Counted from the stretch's first letter, positions 1-8,716 are shown. The stretch is DNA of 37,217 bases from JAGXLP01 sp042218715 (GCA_042218715.1 JBDGQU010000040.1:1-37217); one strand, 5' to 3'. Made by a program: numbers and translations. Notes: generated from the letters alone by a model not told the origin.

Positions 1-14
1 GTCTGACCACCATC

Positions 15-43
15 TTGAGCTATTCCTTCATAGTTAGTATCAT
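15..43 (+). promoter_or_regulatory. Putative promoter of ssb
   Basis: A sigma70-like pair is visible: TTGAGC at 15-20 and TATCAT at 38-43 with a 17-base spacer. An alternative -10, TATAAAAT, lies at 50-57. Either would drive the ssb gene starting at 76. The match is moderate and the window begins just upstream, so a promoter further up or cotranscription with an unseen gene cannot be excluded. Confidence 0.35.
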
Positions 44-75
44 AAAGGATATAAAATAATCAGGGGTGGGTCGAG

Positions 76-501
76 ATGGCAGCAAGTCTTAATCAGGTTA
101 TTCTCATCGGAAATTTAACCGAGGATCCCGAACTTCAATATACACAGTCCGGAGTAGCGCGGACGACTTTTACCATAGCGGTCAATAGACAGTACAGGGA
201 CGCCAACGACGAACTACAGGAAGAGACGACCTTCGTCCCCATAACAACGTGGAGAAACCAGGCTGAAAACTGTGCCACTTATCTCAGCAAAGGAAGACCC
301 GTCGCGGTAACCGGAAGGCTAAGGATTTCAAATTACGAGGACGACGATGGGAACAATCGAAAATGGACCAGCGTGGTAGCGAGAAACGTCCAATTTCTCG
401 GATCCGGTCAGGGCGAAAGACAAGAGGAAAAAGCCGAACAGCCTCCTCCCGAAAGACCGGAACCCAGTTCCTCCGACGACGACGAAGAAATTCCGTTTTA
501 A
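76..501 (+). CDS. ssb: Single-stranded DNA-binding protein
   Basis: This 141-residue protein binds single-stranded DNA during replication, repair and recombination. The OB-fold opening LNQVILIGNLTEDPEL and the segment TTFTIAVNR are typical of bacterial SSB. The fold runs to about residue 110. A short acidic, proline-rich linker then leads to the C-terminal tip DDDEEIPF, the docking tail for partner proteins such as RecO, PriA and exonuclease I. The linker is shorter than in E. coli SSB. A GGGGTGGG stretch lies a few bases before the ATG. The usual neighbours rpsF and rpsR are not seen here, although upstream sequence is cut off. Identification is secure. Confidence 0.95.
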   Translation: MAASLNQVILIGNLTEDPELQYTQSGVARTTFTIAVNRQYRDANDELQEETTFVPITTWRNQAENCATYLSKGRPVAVTGRLRISNYEDDDGNNRKWTSVVARNVQFLGSGQGERQEEKAEQPPPERPEPSSSDDDEEIPF

Positions 502-508
502 CTAGCGG

Positions 509-525
509 TCTCCCGTCTCGGGAGA
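509..525. other. Short GC-rich hairpin between convergent genes
   Basis: TCTCCCG (509-515) pairs perfectly with CGGGAGA (519-525) around a 3-base loop. It lies 8 bases past the ssb stop, where it could help end ssb transcription or protect its 3' end. No clear T-tract follows on either strand, so it is not a textbook intrinsic terminator. Confidence 0.4.
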
Positions 526-563
526 TATTCCAATCAAGGCATCGTCTTCGAGATAACAGTTAA

Positions 564-1748
564 CTAGGCTAGTTCTTTCTTAACTTCCGTGGCAAACTCT
601 CCCGGCAATTGTTTAACTATTGTAGACAATACAAGCGGGTTCTTTGCCATTCTTTTGGCCAGGGGGTAGAGATGATCGATATCCCCGTTACCCGCTATCC
701 AGTCGGCTAAATTTGGCCTATTTAAGAGTTTTAGAAGCCTCGAGAGGTTCTCGTCCGATACGACTTTCCGGATCCTGTGAAGCAACATTTCCCGCTTTAG
801 TTCTTCTCCGACCCGGGTCATCCATTCCCGATAGTAATAACCGGACGGATCGCTTAGGCCGGAAAGACCTTTCAGTGCTGCTTCTCCGGCGAGTTCTGCC
901 GTGATGGATATCGGGTACAGCCCTCCTCCCGTCGTCGGCTTTACCTGACCGGCCGCGTCGCCGACCGTTAAGACCCTGGGCTCGGAGGAATTATCTGGCA
1001 CCCCGATCGGTATTACCCCGGTCCTGTAGGTTTCGGTATAGTCCGCACCTATCCGTTCAAGCAATCGATCAAACGAATCCTTTAACCTTTCCCCGCGAGA
1101 AGTAGCTAACCCTACCCGGGCTCTGCTGGAGGAAGTAGGAATAATCCAGCCGAAAAATCCGGGCGCTAACTTCTTACTGAAAAATACTTCTACGTGATCA
1201 TCGCTGTACAACTCCAGATCCATTTCGGCCTGAATTCCGTAAAGTAATTCCGAAGGGCGTTCGAGGTCAAACAATCTCCTCACGTCGCTTCTCGGGCCGT
1301 CAGCTCCGATAACTACTTCTGGTAGTATAGACTTCTCCCGGGAACCGTTTATCGTCCTCGCCTTCACCTTTGTTCCGCTTCTCTCAAATATGCTCGTCTT
1401 CGGTCTAATCCTCACGCCCTGATCTTCCGCCCGGGCAAGCAGGTCGGCATTTAACCGATCTCTGTCAATAACGTAGGCCTTTACATCGGGAGCTGATAGC
1501 TCGAAGTCGTCACCGGTCGGAGGGTGAACCAGAACTCCGCTTACCTCATTCAAAATGGCGCTTTCAGCCCCTTCCAATCTTTGCCACGTATCTACGCTAA
1601 CCAGGCCTCCGCAGGCGCTCGACCTTGTCGGATCTTTCTTCTTATCTACTAAGAGGGTATCCGCACCACCGGCGGCCGTAACTTTAGCGGCAATAGCCCC
1701 GGCCGGTCCTCCGCCCACAACCAGCACGTCAGGTTCAACTTCGACCAT
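564..1748 (-). CDS. Geranylgeranyl-reductase-family FAD-dependent oxidoreductase
   Basis: This ~394-residue flavoprotein belongs to the geranylgeranyl reductase / FixC superfamily, whose members reduce isoprenoid double bonds or feed electrons to other acceptors. The N-terminal dinucleotide-binding motif VVGGGPAGAIAAK is followed by SSACGGLVS, a central GADGPRSDVRR and the FAD-contacting VGDAAGQVKPTTGGGLYPI. The C-terminal third is helical, as in the family. I take ATG at 1748 as the start; a GTG three codons earlier (1757) is also possible. The start lies 2 bases beyond the stop of the preceding beta-rich protein gene, so the two are probably translationally coupled. The substrate cannot be told from sequence: isoprenoid quinone, prenyl lipid or another polyprenyl compound are all possible. 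Confidence 0.8.
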   Translation of the reverse strand: MVEVEPDVLVVGGGPAGAIAAKVTAAGGADTLLVDKKKDPTRSSACGGLVSVDTWQRLEGAESAILNEVSGVLVHPPTGDDFELSAPDVKAYVIDRDRLNADLLARAEDQGVRIRPKTSIFERSGTKVKARTINGSREKSILPEVVIGADGPRSDVRRLFDLERPSELLYGIQAEMDLELYSDDHVEVFFSKKLAPGFFGWIIPTSSSRARVGLATSRGERLKDSFDRLLERIGADYTETYRTGVIPIGVPDNSSEPRVLTVGDAAGQVKPTTGGGLYPISITAELAGEAALKGLSGLSDPSGYYYREWMTRVGEELKREMLLHRIRKVVSDENLSRLLKLLNRPNLADWIAGNGDIDHLYPLAKRMAKNPLVLSTIVKQLPGEFATEVKKELA

Positions 1749-1750
1749 AT

Positions 1751-2677
1751 TCACCACTCTACCGTCAAGTTAAGGTTAATTTCAGAATTGTATCCGTTCC
1801 TAATTATTTTACACTGGAATCTCCGGTCACCACGATATCCAATAGAGATCCCATATTCTTTCGGCTCGCCGGAGGATTCCGCAAAGCCTATGCTCAGTTT
1901 ACCTCCAGTCAACTGCAACGCCCATCCGTCAAGGCTTAGATTGTCCACTTCTGCCAGAAAAAAACTTCCCCGGTAACCTAATCTCGTAACCAAACCAAGG
2001 GTACCCGGATCCCCTCGAGAATCCAAGACTACTCCCTGACTCCACTTTAGATTCCCTTCGCCGAAAGAAAAATTCCGTTCGCCAAATAGAGTGAGATAAC
2101 TTCCAGCGACGTTCCCGAACCCGGAGAAGTCTTTTCCAGCCAGGCTAGTCCAGTAATTACCTTCTTTCACCGGGTACCAGATACTATTGCCCCCGGATCC
2201 CGGGTCTAACTGAACGTCGTAAGCCAGATTCAAATTTCCCAGGGTATAGGACCCCTCACTGCCGACCCTGTACCCATCACTTCCGATCCACACACGTGAA
2301 CTTGAACTTACTGCCCAACCGCCTATCCTGTAATCGAAGTAACTGGCTTCGAGTCCGCCGGTAAAATGGACCGAACCCGACCGGTTAACCATTCCCGATA
2401 CAGAGGGACTGAATTTCCAATTGCCGAGAGAGAGGGAACGATCGTCCCCCAGGCTCAACCCTAACCCGGAACCTTCCGGCAAAGTCGCTAGACCGAGCTC
2501 AAACCCGGATATATGGACAAGCGCCAGACCGGACGTTTCGGGATAACTCAGTGAAAGTCTAGTTTGAGCCTTCAAAATCGGCGAGGTAAATAGGAAAGAA
2601 ATTAACAAAACAAGAGATATAATCCCGACCGAAACACGTAAAACGGGACTATTAGAGGGGGGTTTACCCAAATTCAT
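1751..2677 (-). CDS. Exported beta-rich protein, candidate outer-membrane barrel
   Basis: No family is recognised. Taking ATG at 2677 gives 308 residues (a TTG 14 codons upstream, at 2719, is the alternative). After a short polar start comes a hydrophobic stretch (VGIISLVLLISFLFTS) ending ILKAQ, a plausible signal peptide. The rest is a string of Gly/Ser/aromatic-rich alternating segments such as LNLAYDVQLD and YLTLFGERNFSFGEG, with almost no helix-like sequence. The last residues are NLNLTVEW; a C-terminal aromatic after alternating hydrophobics resembles the beta-signal of outer-membrane barrels. It sits directly before the geranylgeranyl-reductase-family gene. Barrel topology is inference. 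Confidence 0.6.
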   Translation of the reverse strand: MNLGKPPSNSPVLRVSVGIISLVLLISFLFTSPILKAQTRLSLSYPETSGLALVHISGFELGLATLPEGSGLGLSLGDDRSLSLGNWKFSPSVSGMVNRSGSVHFTGGLEASYFDYRIGGWAVSSSSRVWIGSDGYRVGSEGSYTLGNLNLAYDVQLDPGSGGNSIWYPVKEGNYWTSLAGKDFSGFGNVAGSYLTLFGERNFSFGEGNLKWSQGVVLDSRGDPGTLGLVTRLGYRGSFFLAEVDNLSLDGWALQLTGGKLSIGFAESSGEPKEYGISIGYRGDRRFQCKIIRNGYNSEINLNLTVEW

Positions 2678-2789
2678 AGAAACCACTATTCCTCGTTCGT
2701 TCAAGCGGACGCGAGCCAATCTCCATCCTTCCTGGCGGGGCCTGTAGAAAAACTCGGATAACTACCTCAATCTCCTCACTTATCGGCCT

Positions 2790-3806
2790 TCACTTGCTTC
2801 TACTTTCGAATAGCAAGTTCATTATGCCGTACCGGGCTAACAGAGCGAGACCCAGTCCAACGAAGAACAGCTGGATGATCTTCACGGAAAACGAGTAAGC
2901 AACCGCTTCGCTACCGGCTATCCCGAAAATTGCGAAAATGCCGATGAAGCCTCCTTCGGAAACGCCAATACCACCAGGTGTTACCCAGAAGAACGAAGAA
3001 AGCACGGAAATCATGGCAAACAGCATCGTAAGTTCTTCTATCGAGAAGATCCGCCCCTGAGTAAAGTAAAAATATATCTGAGGCCTGATGAACATAAACA
3101 CCGTTGCCACCAGGTCCAGCAGGAACGCCCCGGCGGTGTGTTTGATGTGCTGACCGAAGGCCATGCCAATTTCCTTTTCCAGGTGTCTTACTCCCGATTC
3201 CGCTTTCTCGATTAACTCCGTCCACGGAAGTTTTCGCCTCAGGAAAGCAGTAAATCTCGTAAACAGGAACATCTTTTTATAGAAATTAAGTATTAACAGA
3301 GAAACCAGGCCCACGAACAGAAGCGAAATAAGTACGAGGTAGACAAGGGTATCTGATGGAAGCTGGCTGTAAATCCCCATTAACGCTCCAATGAGGATCA
3401 CGGCGACTAACGCGGTCATCATCGTTATCCGCTCGGCTACTATAGTAGCAAATATTCTGCTGTAAGAGGAATCGCTTTCCCGCTCTATTACCAGGGCCCT
3501 GACTGGCTCACCGCCAAAGTGCAACGACGGAGTTAAAAAGCTGACGGCGAAGCTTCCTATCCTGGCCCAGAAGCTCAGGCTAAACGGCGCTACTACTCCA
3601 TACCCCTTCATCACTACGAACCAGGCCAGGGTCCAGAAAAAGAATGTCAGAACGATGGAACCGATCATGAGCGCAAACCCGTCCCAGCCCAGTGTGGAGA
3701 TCTGACTAACGACCTTCGCCGGCCCGATAAAGGCCAGTATGGCCGCCAGAACCCCAAGACCGAGCACAACCGAAAGGACAGTCGTCGTCTTCCGACCTAG
3801 TCGCAC
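2790..3806 (-). CDS. Flippase-like membrane protein (LPG synthase TM / UPF0104 family)
   Basis: This 338-residue integral membrane protein has about eight hydrophobic segments, beginning with TVLSVVLGLGVLAAILAFIG. It shows family-like features: a conserved HFGGEPVRAL segment near residue 100 (the SLHFGGEP turn) and VTPGGIGVSEGG near residue 280. The family (the membrane half of lysylphosphatidylglycerol synthase and relatives) is associated with lipid modification or flipping. The aminoacyl-transferase half of MprF is absent. Start is GTG at 3806, preceded by GGAGGG at a good distance. It is the first gene of the minus-strand envelope group, diverging from hflK. The exact lipid is unknown. 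Confidence 0.75.
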   Translation of the reverse strand: MRLGRKTTTVLSVVLGLGVLAAILAFIGPAKVVSQISTLGWDGFALMIGSIVLTFFFWTLAWFVVMKGYGVVAPFSLSFWARIGSFAVSFLTPSLHFGGEPVRALVIERESDSSYSRIFATIVAERITMMTALVAVILIGALMGIYSQLPSDTLVYLVLISLLFVGLVSLLILNFYKKMFLFTRFTAFLRRKLPWTELIEKAESGVRHLEKEIGMAFGQHIKHTAGAFLLDLVATVFMFIRPQIYFYFTQGRIFSIEELTMLFAMISVLSSFFWVTPGGIGVSEGGFIGIFAIFGIAGSEAVAYSFSVKIIQLFFVGLGLALLARYGIMNLLFESRSK

Positions 3807-3838
3807 TTTAACCCTCCATTTTCCTAATGAGAACTCAG

Positions 3839-3867
3839 TTGTACAAGGCTAACGGATACTTTATACT
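3839..3867 (+). promoter_or_regulatory. Promoter of hflKC
   Basis: TTGTAC at 3839-3844 and TATACT at 3862-3867 are separated by 17 bases, a good sigma70-type match in the 91-base gap between divergent genes. Transcription would start about 25 bases before the hflK ATG. Confidence 0.55.
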
Positions 3868-3897
3868 TTAGCAATATTTAGCAACTAGGGGTGAATT

Positions 3898-4914
3898 ATG
3901 CCCGATAATTACGACTTTGATCCAAGAGAAGAGCGGAGAGGCTCTGACTGGGATAGGTTGAAGAACATGTTAAATAAGTTCGGAAACAAAACAGGCTGGA
4001 TCATAATCGGCCTGGTGATAATTATTTACCTGCTTCAGGGAATATACCAGGTAGCGCCAGCCGAGGTTGGTCTGGTAAAACGGTTCGGCAAGCACGTCCG
4101 AACGACCCAGTCCGGGCTTCATTATCATTTACCTCCACCATTCGAAACAGTACAGAAAGTTGATATTAGATCAGTAAGAAAAATAGAAATCGGCTACAAA
4201 ACAATCTCGCCTCCCCCAAACCCGAGGTATAGAGTTAATAAGGGCGAAGCATTGATGCTTACGGGGGACAATAATATAGTTCACCTCGAGCTTGCCATCC
4301 AGTATACCGTCATGAACCCAGAGAAATTTGCTTTCAATATCATAAATCCTCACGCCCTTGTAAAGGAAGCGGGCGAGGCGATTATAAGACAGGAAGTTGT
4401 AAAGCACACGGTTGAGCAGGTCTTAACCACCCAAAGAGCGGAAATAGGGATAAATGCCCTCGACGCACTTCAGGCACTTCTGAAGCAATATAACACGGGA
4501 ATCAAGATTGAAACTATTAAGATCCAGGACGCTAAACCACCGGAACCGGTAATTCCCGCGTTTGACGACGTTACCAGCGCCAAGGAAGATAAACAAACCC
4601 TGATAAACGAGGCCGAGGCGTACAGAAATGAAGTGATCCCGAAAGCTCGGGGACAGGCGGCAGAAATAATCAATCAGGCTAAAGCTTACAAGGCGGAACA
4701 AGTAAACGCCGCAGAGGGTGCTACCAGCAAATTCTTACAGGTCCTGAAAGAATACAACAAAGGTAGCCAGGAAATTACCCGAAGACGATTATACATGGAA
4801 ACGATGGAGGATATCCTGCCGGGTATGAAAAAGGTTATTCTAACGGAAACTACAAAAGGGTCTTCGGTACTGAAGCTGCTCAACCTGAACGAACTGAAAG
4901 GTGATATGAAATGA
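3898..4914 (+). CDS. hflK: FtsH-modulating SPFH protein HflK
   Basis: This 338-residue membrane-anchored SPFH/band-7 protein is the HflK half of the HflK-HflC complex, which forms a cage around the AAA protease FtsH and limits its access to substrates. An N-terminal charged cytosolic stretch of ~35 residues precedes one membrane segment (GWIIIGLVIIIYLLQGIYQV). The SPFH core follows (VGLVKRFGKHVRTTQSGLHYHLPPPFE) and then a long Ala/Glu-rich coiled coil (AEAYRNEVIPKARGQAAEIINQAKAY). The gene overlaps hflC by 4 bases (ATGA), a standard sign of coupling. AGGGG lies just before the ATG. FtsH itself is not in this window. Confidence 0.92.
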   Translation: MPDNYDFDPREERRGSDWDRLKNMLNKFGNKTGWIIIGLVIIIYLLQGIYQVAPAEVGLVKRFGKHVRTTQSGLHYHLPPPFETVQKVDIRSVRKIEIGYKTISPPPNPRYRVNKGEALMLTGDNNIVHLELAIQYTVMNPEKFAFNIINPHALVKEAGEAIIRQEVVKHTVEQVLTTQRAEIGINALDALQALLKQYNTGIKIETIKIQDAKPPEPVIPAFDDVTSAKEDKQTLINEAEAYRNEVIPKARGQAAEIINQAKAYKAEQVNAAEGATSKFLQVLKEYNKGSQEITRRRLYMETMEDILPGMKKVILTETTKGSSVLKLLNLNELKGDMK

Positions 4915-5870
4915 GAAAACTGGCCTGGTTCGTCGGTATAGTCGTCGCCCTGATCGTTCTGTTTAACCTGTTTACCTTCACGGTCGACGAAACCAAACAG
5001 GCAATAGTAATTCAATACGGTGACATAAAAAACGTAGCTACCAAGCCCGGACTTCACTTCAAAGTCCCGTTCATCCAGAGAGTCCAGTTCCTGGAAGACA
5101 GAATTCTGTCCTACGACATCCAACCAAGGAAGATAATTACCGCGGACAAACGGAGGTTATTGGTCAACAATTACGCCATCTGGAAGATAGAAAACCCGAA
5201 AAAGTTCAAACAGACCATGAACGGGCAGCGTTCCATCGCCCAGACGAGGATAGACGATATAGTATATTCGAACCTGAGAAACGAACTGGCAAGTTACGAG
5301 TTCAATGAGATCGCTTCCGCCGAAAGGATCAAAATGCTGAAAGACGTAACCGCAAAAAGCAGTGAGAAGTTGAGCGAATACGGAATTAATCTCCTAGACG
5401 CCAAGATAAAGCGAGCGGATTTACCCGAAGCAAACCAGCAAGCAGTATACGAAAGGATGAAGTCAGAGCGACACAGACTGGCCGCTCAACTAAGAGCCGA
5501 GGGTAAAGAAAGGGCGCAGGAGATCAGGTCGAAAGCGGATCGTAAAAGCAGCGTAATCGTCGCCGAGGCAAAAAACAAAGCGGAGACGATTAGAGGTGAG
5601 GGGGAAGCAAGAGCCCTGGACATATATTCTACCGCTTACAGTAAGAACGAGGAATTCTACGAATTCTGGCGAAAGCTTTCTTCCTACCGCAAATCGTTCG
5701 GCAAGGGCAAGGGAAGTTCTACCATTCTAATATCACCCGACTCCCGATACCTGAAACTATTAGCGAGCGGGGAATCCGAACTGGCTAGTGCTCAAACACC
5801 CAGCAAGGATGCAACTAGCGGAACGGCCAGTGAAGCCGGGAAAGAGAAGAAGGAAACTTCCAAAGAATAG
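4911..5870 (+). CDS. hflC: FtsH-modulating SPFH protein HflC
   Basis: This 319-residue partner of HflK has one N-terminal membrane segment (LAWFVGIVVALIVLFNLFTF), the SPFH domain (ETKQAIVIQYGDI, KPGLHFKVPFIQRVQFLEDRI) and a coiled-coil region rich in Lys/Arg/Glu/Ala (ERAQEIRSKADRKSSVIVAEAKNKAETIRGE is the region around 5514-5606). The segment YSKNEEFYEFWRKLSSYRKSF is characteristic of HflC. A low-complexity Ser/Lys/Glu tail of ~35 residues ends the protein. A strong terminator follows within 35 bases, so hflKC is a closed two-gene operon. Confidence 0.93.
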   Translation: MRKLAWFVGIVVALIVLFNLFTFTVDETKQAIVIQYGDIKNVATKPGLHFKVPFIQRVQFLEDRILSYDIQPRKIITADKRRLLVNNYAIWKIENPKKFKQTMNGQRSIAQTRIDDIVYSNLRNELASYEFNEIASAERIKMLKDVTAKSSEKLSEYGINLLDAKIKRADLPEANQQAVYERMKSERHRLAAQLRAEGKERAQEIRSKADRKSSVIVAEAKNKAETIRGEGEARALDIYSTAYSKNEEFYEFWRKLSSYRKSFGKGKGSSTILISPDSRYLKLLASGESELASAQTPSKDATSGTASEAGKEKKETSKE

Positions 5871-5902
5871 ATGATTAAAGAAGGAATATGAAGGATTATC
5901 AC

Positions 5903-5940
5903 AACCCTCCTGGCTAACGAGTCAGGAGGGTTTATCTTTT
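5903..5940 (+). terminator. Intrinsic terminator of hflKC
   Basis: AACCCTCCTG (5903-5912) pairs perfectly with CAGGAGGGTT (5923-5932) around a 10-base loop, followed by TTTATCTTTT on the plus strand. The stem overlaps the stop codon of coaX, which ends on the opposite strand at 5922. The minus-strand side lacks a T-tract, so termination is expected mainly for hflKC. Confidence 0.85.
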
Positions 5941-6698
5941 GTCTTCTCCCGCCAGAGCCTGAGACCTTCTAGTACCAGGTCTTTTTCAAAGTACTGAATT
6001 TGGTCGATCTGCCTGAAGAACAATCTCCCTTTACCTCCTGTAGCGATTACGCGGAGTTCCGAATCGAATTCGTCCTCGAACCGTTCTATCAGCCCCTCAA
6101 CCATCTCGATAAATCCCAGAACGAATCCCGAGTTAATATTATCAACCGAAGTCCTTCCAATCACGCTGGGAGGTAGATCCAGCTCTACTTCGTGCAATAA
6201 AGCAGCCCTCTCCACGAGTGCTTCGAGTGCGGTTTCCATCTCCGGAGCAATTGCCCCACCCATGAAGTCGCCGTCTTCGGAATAAAGCTCGAAGCTCGTG
6301 GCGGTTCCGAAGTCTATAACTAACCCAGGTCCTCCATAGATCTCCATGCCTCCGATAACATTTGCCACACGATCCGGACCGACGGCCTCCGGCTCATCGA
6401 CTCTTAACCCCACTATGCCGTTATCCACCGGCTTGAGGAAGGTCGGAGACAGTCCCAGGTACCTATGCAGGCCATTCTTCAGACCTTTGTTCAAAGACGG
6501 AACAACCGAAGAAATAACGGTATCGGTTATTTCCTCGGGCTCAACTTCAGAAGCCAAAAGCAAGGACCTAATATTGATCCCCAGTTCATCGGAAGTTACT
6601 CCTTGATCCGTGGAAATTCGCCAGGTGTGAACCAGTTCCTCTCCCCTAAAACAACCTATCGTTACATTCGTATTACCGACATCGAGTCCCAGAAACAT
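5922..6698 (-). CDS. coaX: Type III pantothenate kinase
   Basis: This 258-residue enzyme phosphorylates pantothenate with ATP, the first committed step of coenzyme A synthesis. It belongs to the acetate/sugar kinase (ASKHA) fold. Visible motifs are the phosphate loop LGLDVGNTNVTIGCF at the N terminus, GPDRVANVIGG (family G-x-DR-x-x-N) near residue 110 and VIDFGTATSFEL near residue 128 (family DFGTATTFD). GGGAGGGG lies just before the ATG, inside the end of the upstream M20 gene, from which it is separated by one base. Length is normal for CoaX. A link with the M20 hydrolase by function is not obvious. Confidence 0.93.
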   Translation of the reverse strand: MFLGLDVGNTNVTIGCFRGEELVHTWRISTDQGVTSDELGINIRSLLLASEVEPEEITDTVISSVVPSLNKGLKNGLHRYLGLSPTFLKPVDNGIVGLRVDEPEAVGPDRVANVIGGMEIYGGPGLVIDFGTATSFELYSEDGDFMGGAIAPEMETALEALVERAALLHEVELDLPPSVIGRTSVDNINSGFVLGFIEMVEGLIERFEDEFDSELRVIATGGKGRLFFRQIDQIQYFEKDLVLEGLRLWREKTKDKPS

Positions 6699-6699
6699 T

Positions 6700-7875
6700 C
6701 TACCCCTCCCTGAAGGTTCCTACTATCTCGTTATAATTACTCTCGTCCCCCAGCACGTCTACTCCTACCATTGCAAGTGCCTTCGCCGCGTTCAACATCC
6801 CGGCGTATCCCCTGTCCGAGTTCGAAGCTTTAGCAAAAGCTTCCGAGTGGGACGGTGTATCTTCTTCGGTTATCCTAATATAGGGATGTACCGCGGGAAC
6901 TTCTTGACTGACGTCTCCCATGTCCGTCGACCCCATGCCGCCCGCGTAATCCTCTACCTCCTCTCCGAGCGCCTCGAAATTTTCTTCAACGAGTTCGGCA
7001 AGTACCGGATTCGGCTTCATCGGCTGATAGGTGTGCCCTTCCCCGTCTATCTCCAGTTCAGCTCCTGTAGCGAGGGCTCCCGCTTCAGCACAGTTCTTTA
7101 CCTTTTCAACCAATTCTTCAAGGTCAGCAGGGTCGGCGGCTCGCACGTAGAAGTGGGCAGAAGCGTGATCCGGAACTATATTGGGTTTCTTACCTCCGTC
7201 CGAAATTATTCCGTGAACCCTGGAACTCTCCCTGGTGTGTTCTCTCAGCGCATTGACGTTGTTGAAAGTTGCTATAACCGCGTCAAGAGCGTTAATTCCT
7301 TCTTCGGGCTGGGATGAAGCGTGAGCGGCCTCCCCGTAGAAGTCCAGCTTCAGCTCTCGAACCCCCAGACTTCCTCGACCGACGAGCGTCTTATCCGAAG
7401 GATGGACCATCAACGCCACGTCCACTTCGTCAAACACTCCGGCATCGATCAATTCGACCTTGCCCCCGCCTCCTTCCTCGGCCGGAGTTCCAATTACAAC
7501 CAGCTCCCCATTAAGCCTGTCCATGACTGAACACAATCCGATCCCCGCACCCAATCCAATCGTGGCGATCAAATTATGACCACAGGCATGACCGAGGCCC
7601 GGAAGCGCGTCGTATTCGCTCAAAAATGCTATCGTGGGTCCGTTCCCGACCCTGGGACAGCGGGCGAGAAAAGCAGTATCCATTCCCCCCACACCTCGTT
7701 TTACCCTGAACCCGTGCTCTTCCAGCTCTTCCGTCAACCACTCCATAGCCCTGTATTCCTCGAATTTCAGCTCGGGATTGTCAAATATCCGCTTCCCGAG
7801 GTCGGTCAGTCTCTCTGATACCCCGTCCAGCGTATTTCTAACTTCGTCCTTTAGTGCCTCCAGGTCTTCTGTCAT
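6700..7875 (-). CDS. M20-family metal-dependent amidohydrolase
   Basis: This ~391-residue metallohydrolase of the M20/M40 group resembles AbgB/amidohydrolase-type enzymes that cleave N-acyl amino acids or aminobenzoyl-glutamate-like amides. The metal ligands are visible: HACGHN near residue 80 and PAEEGGGGK near residue 115. The dimerisation-domain segment YGEAAHASSQPEEGINALDAV and the C-terminal DTPSHSEAFAKAS supply further conserved His residues. I place the start at ATG 7875 (MTEDLEALKDEV), preceded by AGGGTGG. An in-frame start at 7932 would lie upstream of a terminator stem and is rejected. The gene is followed after one base by coaX. Substrate unknown. Confidence 0.85.
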   Translation of the reverse strand: MTEDLEALKDEVRNTLDGVSERLTDLGKRIFDNPELKFEEYRAMEWLTEELEEHGFRVKRGVGGMDTAFLARCPRVGNGPTIAFLSEYDALPGLGHACGHNLIATIGLGAGIGLCSVMDRLNGELVVIGTPAEEGGGGKVELIDAGVFDEVDVALMVHPSDKTLVGRGSLGVRELKLDFYGEAAHASSQPEEGINALDAVIATFNNVNALREHTRESSRVHGIISDGGKKPNIVPDHASAHFYVRAADPADLEELVEKVKNCAEAGALATGAELEIDGEGHTYQPMKPNPVLAELVEENFEALGEEVEDYAGGMGSTDMGDVSQEVPAVHPYIRITEEDTPSHSEAFAKASNSDRGYAGMLNAAKALAMVGVDVLGDESNYNEIVGTFREG

Positions 7876-7891
7876 ATTACCACCCTGTAAT

Positions 7892-7918
7892 AAAAAACCC
7901 CGAAGTATAACCTCCGGG
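7892..7918 (-). terminator. Intrinsic terminator of rex
   Basis: Read on the minus strand, CCCGGAG (7918-7912) pairs with CTTCGGG (7905-7899, one G-T wobble) around a 6-base loop, and a run of T follows (7897-7892). It lies between the rex stop (7957) and the M20 start (7875), so rex is probably transcribed separately from the M20-coaX pair. Confidence 0.7.
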
Positions 7919-7956
7919 AATACAAGTGCCAATTAGAAAATCAAGAAACGGATAGT

Positions 7957-8574
7957 TTACAGGTAATAGACGAGCTGTTCCAGCTCTTTCGTAATATCTA
8001 CCTGGGCCAACTTTATTTCCTCCGGTAGATCCAGCAAAGTTGGAGAAAAGTTAAGTAAACCCGTAACTCCCCCTTCTACCATCTTATCGGCTATTTCCTG
8101 GGCAGCAGAAGCGGGAACGGCAATTATGCCCAGCTTCACATCTTCCTTTGCTATTCTGTCGGATAGCTCTGTTACGTCTTCAACTTCAACACCGTTAATT
8201 TCTTGCCCTATAATTTCCGGATCACTGTCAAACGCCATAGTCACCTCAAAGACCCGTTTATCGAATCCCGAATACGTTAACAGCGCCGAACCGATATTAC
8301 CCACGCCAGCCAGGGCCATCTGCCAGCGCTTATCCAAATTGAGAATAGCACGTATCTCCGAGGCAAGCTTCTCGGTTTCGTAACCCACTCCCCGTTTACC
8401 GAAGTCGCCGAAATAGGAAAGGTCCTTCCTAACCTGAGCCGAATTTAAATTCAGCCTACCGGAAAACCTTTCGGACGAAATGCTTTCCTCACCCTCTTCG
8501 ATTAATTTTTCCAGGCACCGTAAATAAAGCGGTAATCGATCGATCGTTTCTTTCGGTATTTTTCTCTCTTTCAT
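7957..8574 (-). CDS. rex: Redox-sensing transcriptional repressor Rex
   Basis: This 205-residue repressor senses the NADH/NAD+ ratio and controls fermentation and hydrogen-metabolism genes. The N-terminal winged helix (IPKETIDRLPLYLRCLEKL, then LNSAQVRKDLSYFGDFGKRG near residues 45-62) is the classic Rex DNA-binding region. The Rossmann domain follows with ALAGVGNIGSALLTY near residue 90 and the closing PTLLDLPEEIKLAQVDIT. Length matches the family (~205-215). There is no clear Shine-Dalgarno before the ATG. Possible operators for autoregulation lie upstream. Presence of Rex fits the hydrogenase maturation genes seen further along. Confidence 0.95.
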   Translation of the reverse strand: MKERKIPKETIDRLPLYLRCLEKLIEEGEESISSERFSGRLNLNSAQVRKDLSYFGDFGKRGVGYETEKLASEIRAILNLDKRWQMALAGVGNIGSALLTYSGFDKRVFEVTMAFDSDPEIIGQEINGVEVEDVTELSDRIAKEDVKLGIIAVPASAAQEIADKMVEGGVTGLLNFSPTLLDLPEEIKLAQVDITKELEQLVYYL

Positions 8575-8592
8575 CGTCTGGAAACCCCTTTA

Positions 8593-8620
8593 TGTTAACT
8601 CTGATCCACCGTCTGTTAAC
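8593..8620 (-). promoter_or_regulatory. Paired TGTTAAC motifs, possible Rex half-sites
   Basis: Two identical TGTTAAC heptamers (8593-8599 and 8614-8620) are spaced 21 bases apart, two helical turns, within 50 bases of the rex start. Known Rex operators contain TTGT(T/G)A half-sites, so autoregulation is possible. Neither copy forms a full 18-base Rex palindrome. Confidence 0.25.
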
Positions 8621-8716
8621 CTACTTCTCACCTAAGCTGTCCGGTTCTTTTCGTAAGTCCGAATTCTAATACAAAATACAGGAGAAAATAACTCTGACTG
8701 AGAAAAACCGGTCGAT

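Noticed and set aside
7876..7932. Upstream in-frame start of the M20 protein
   Set aside because: It would begin before the rex terminator stem; ATG 7875 has a proper ribosome site and family-like N terminus.
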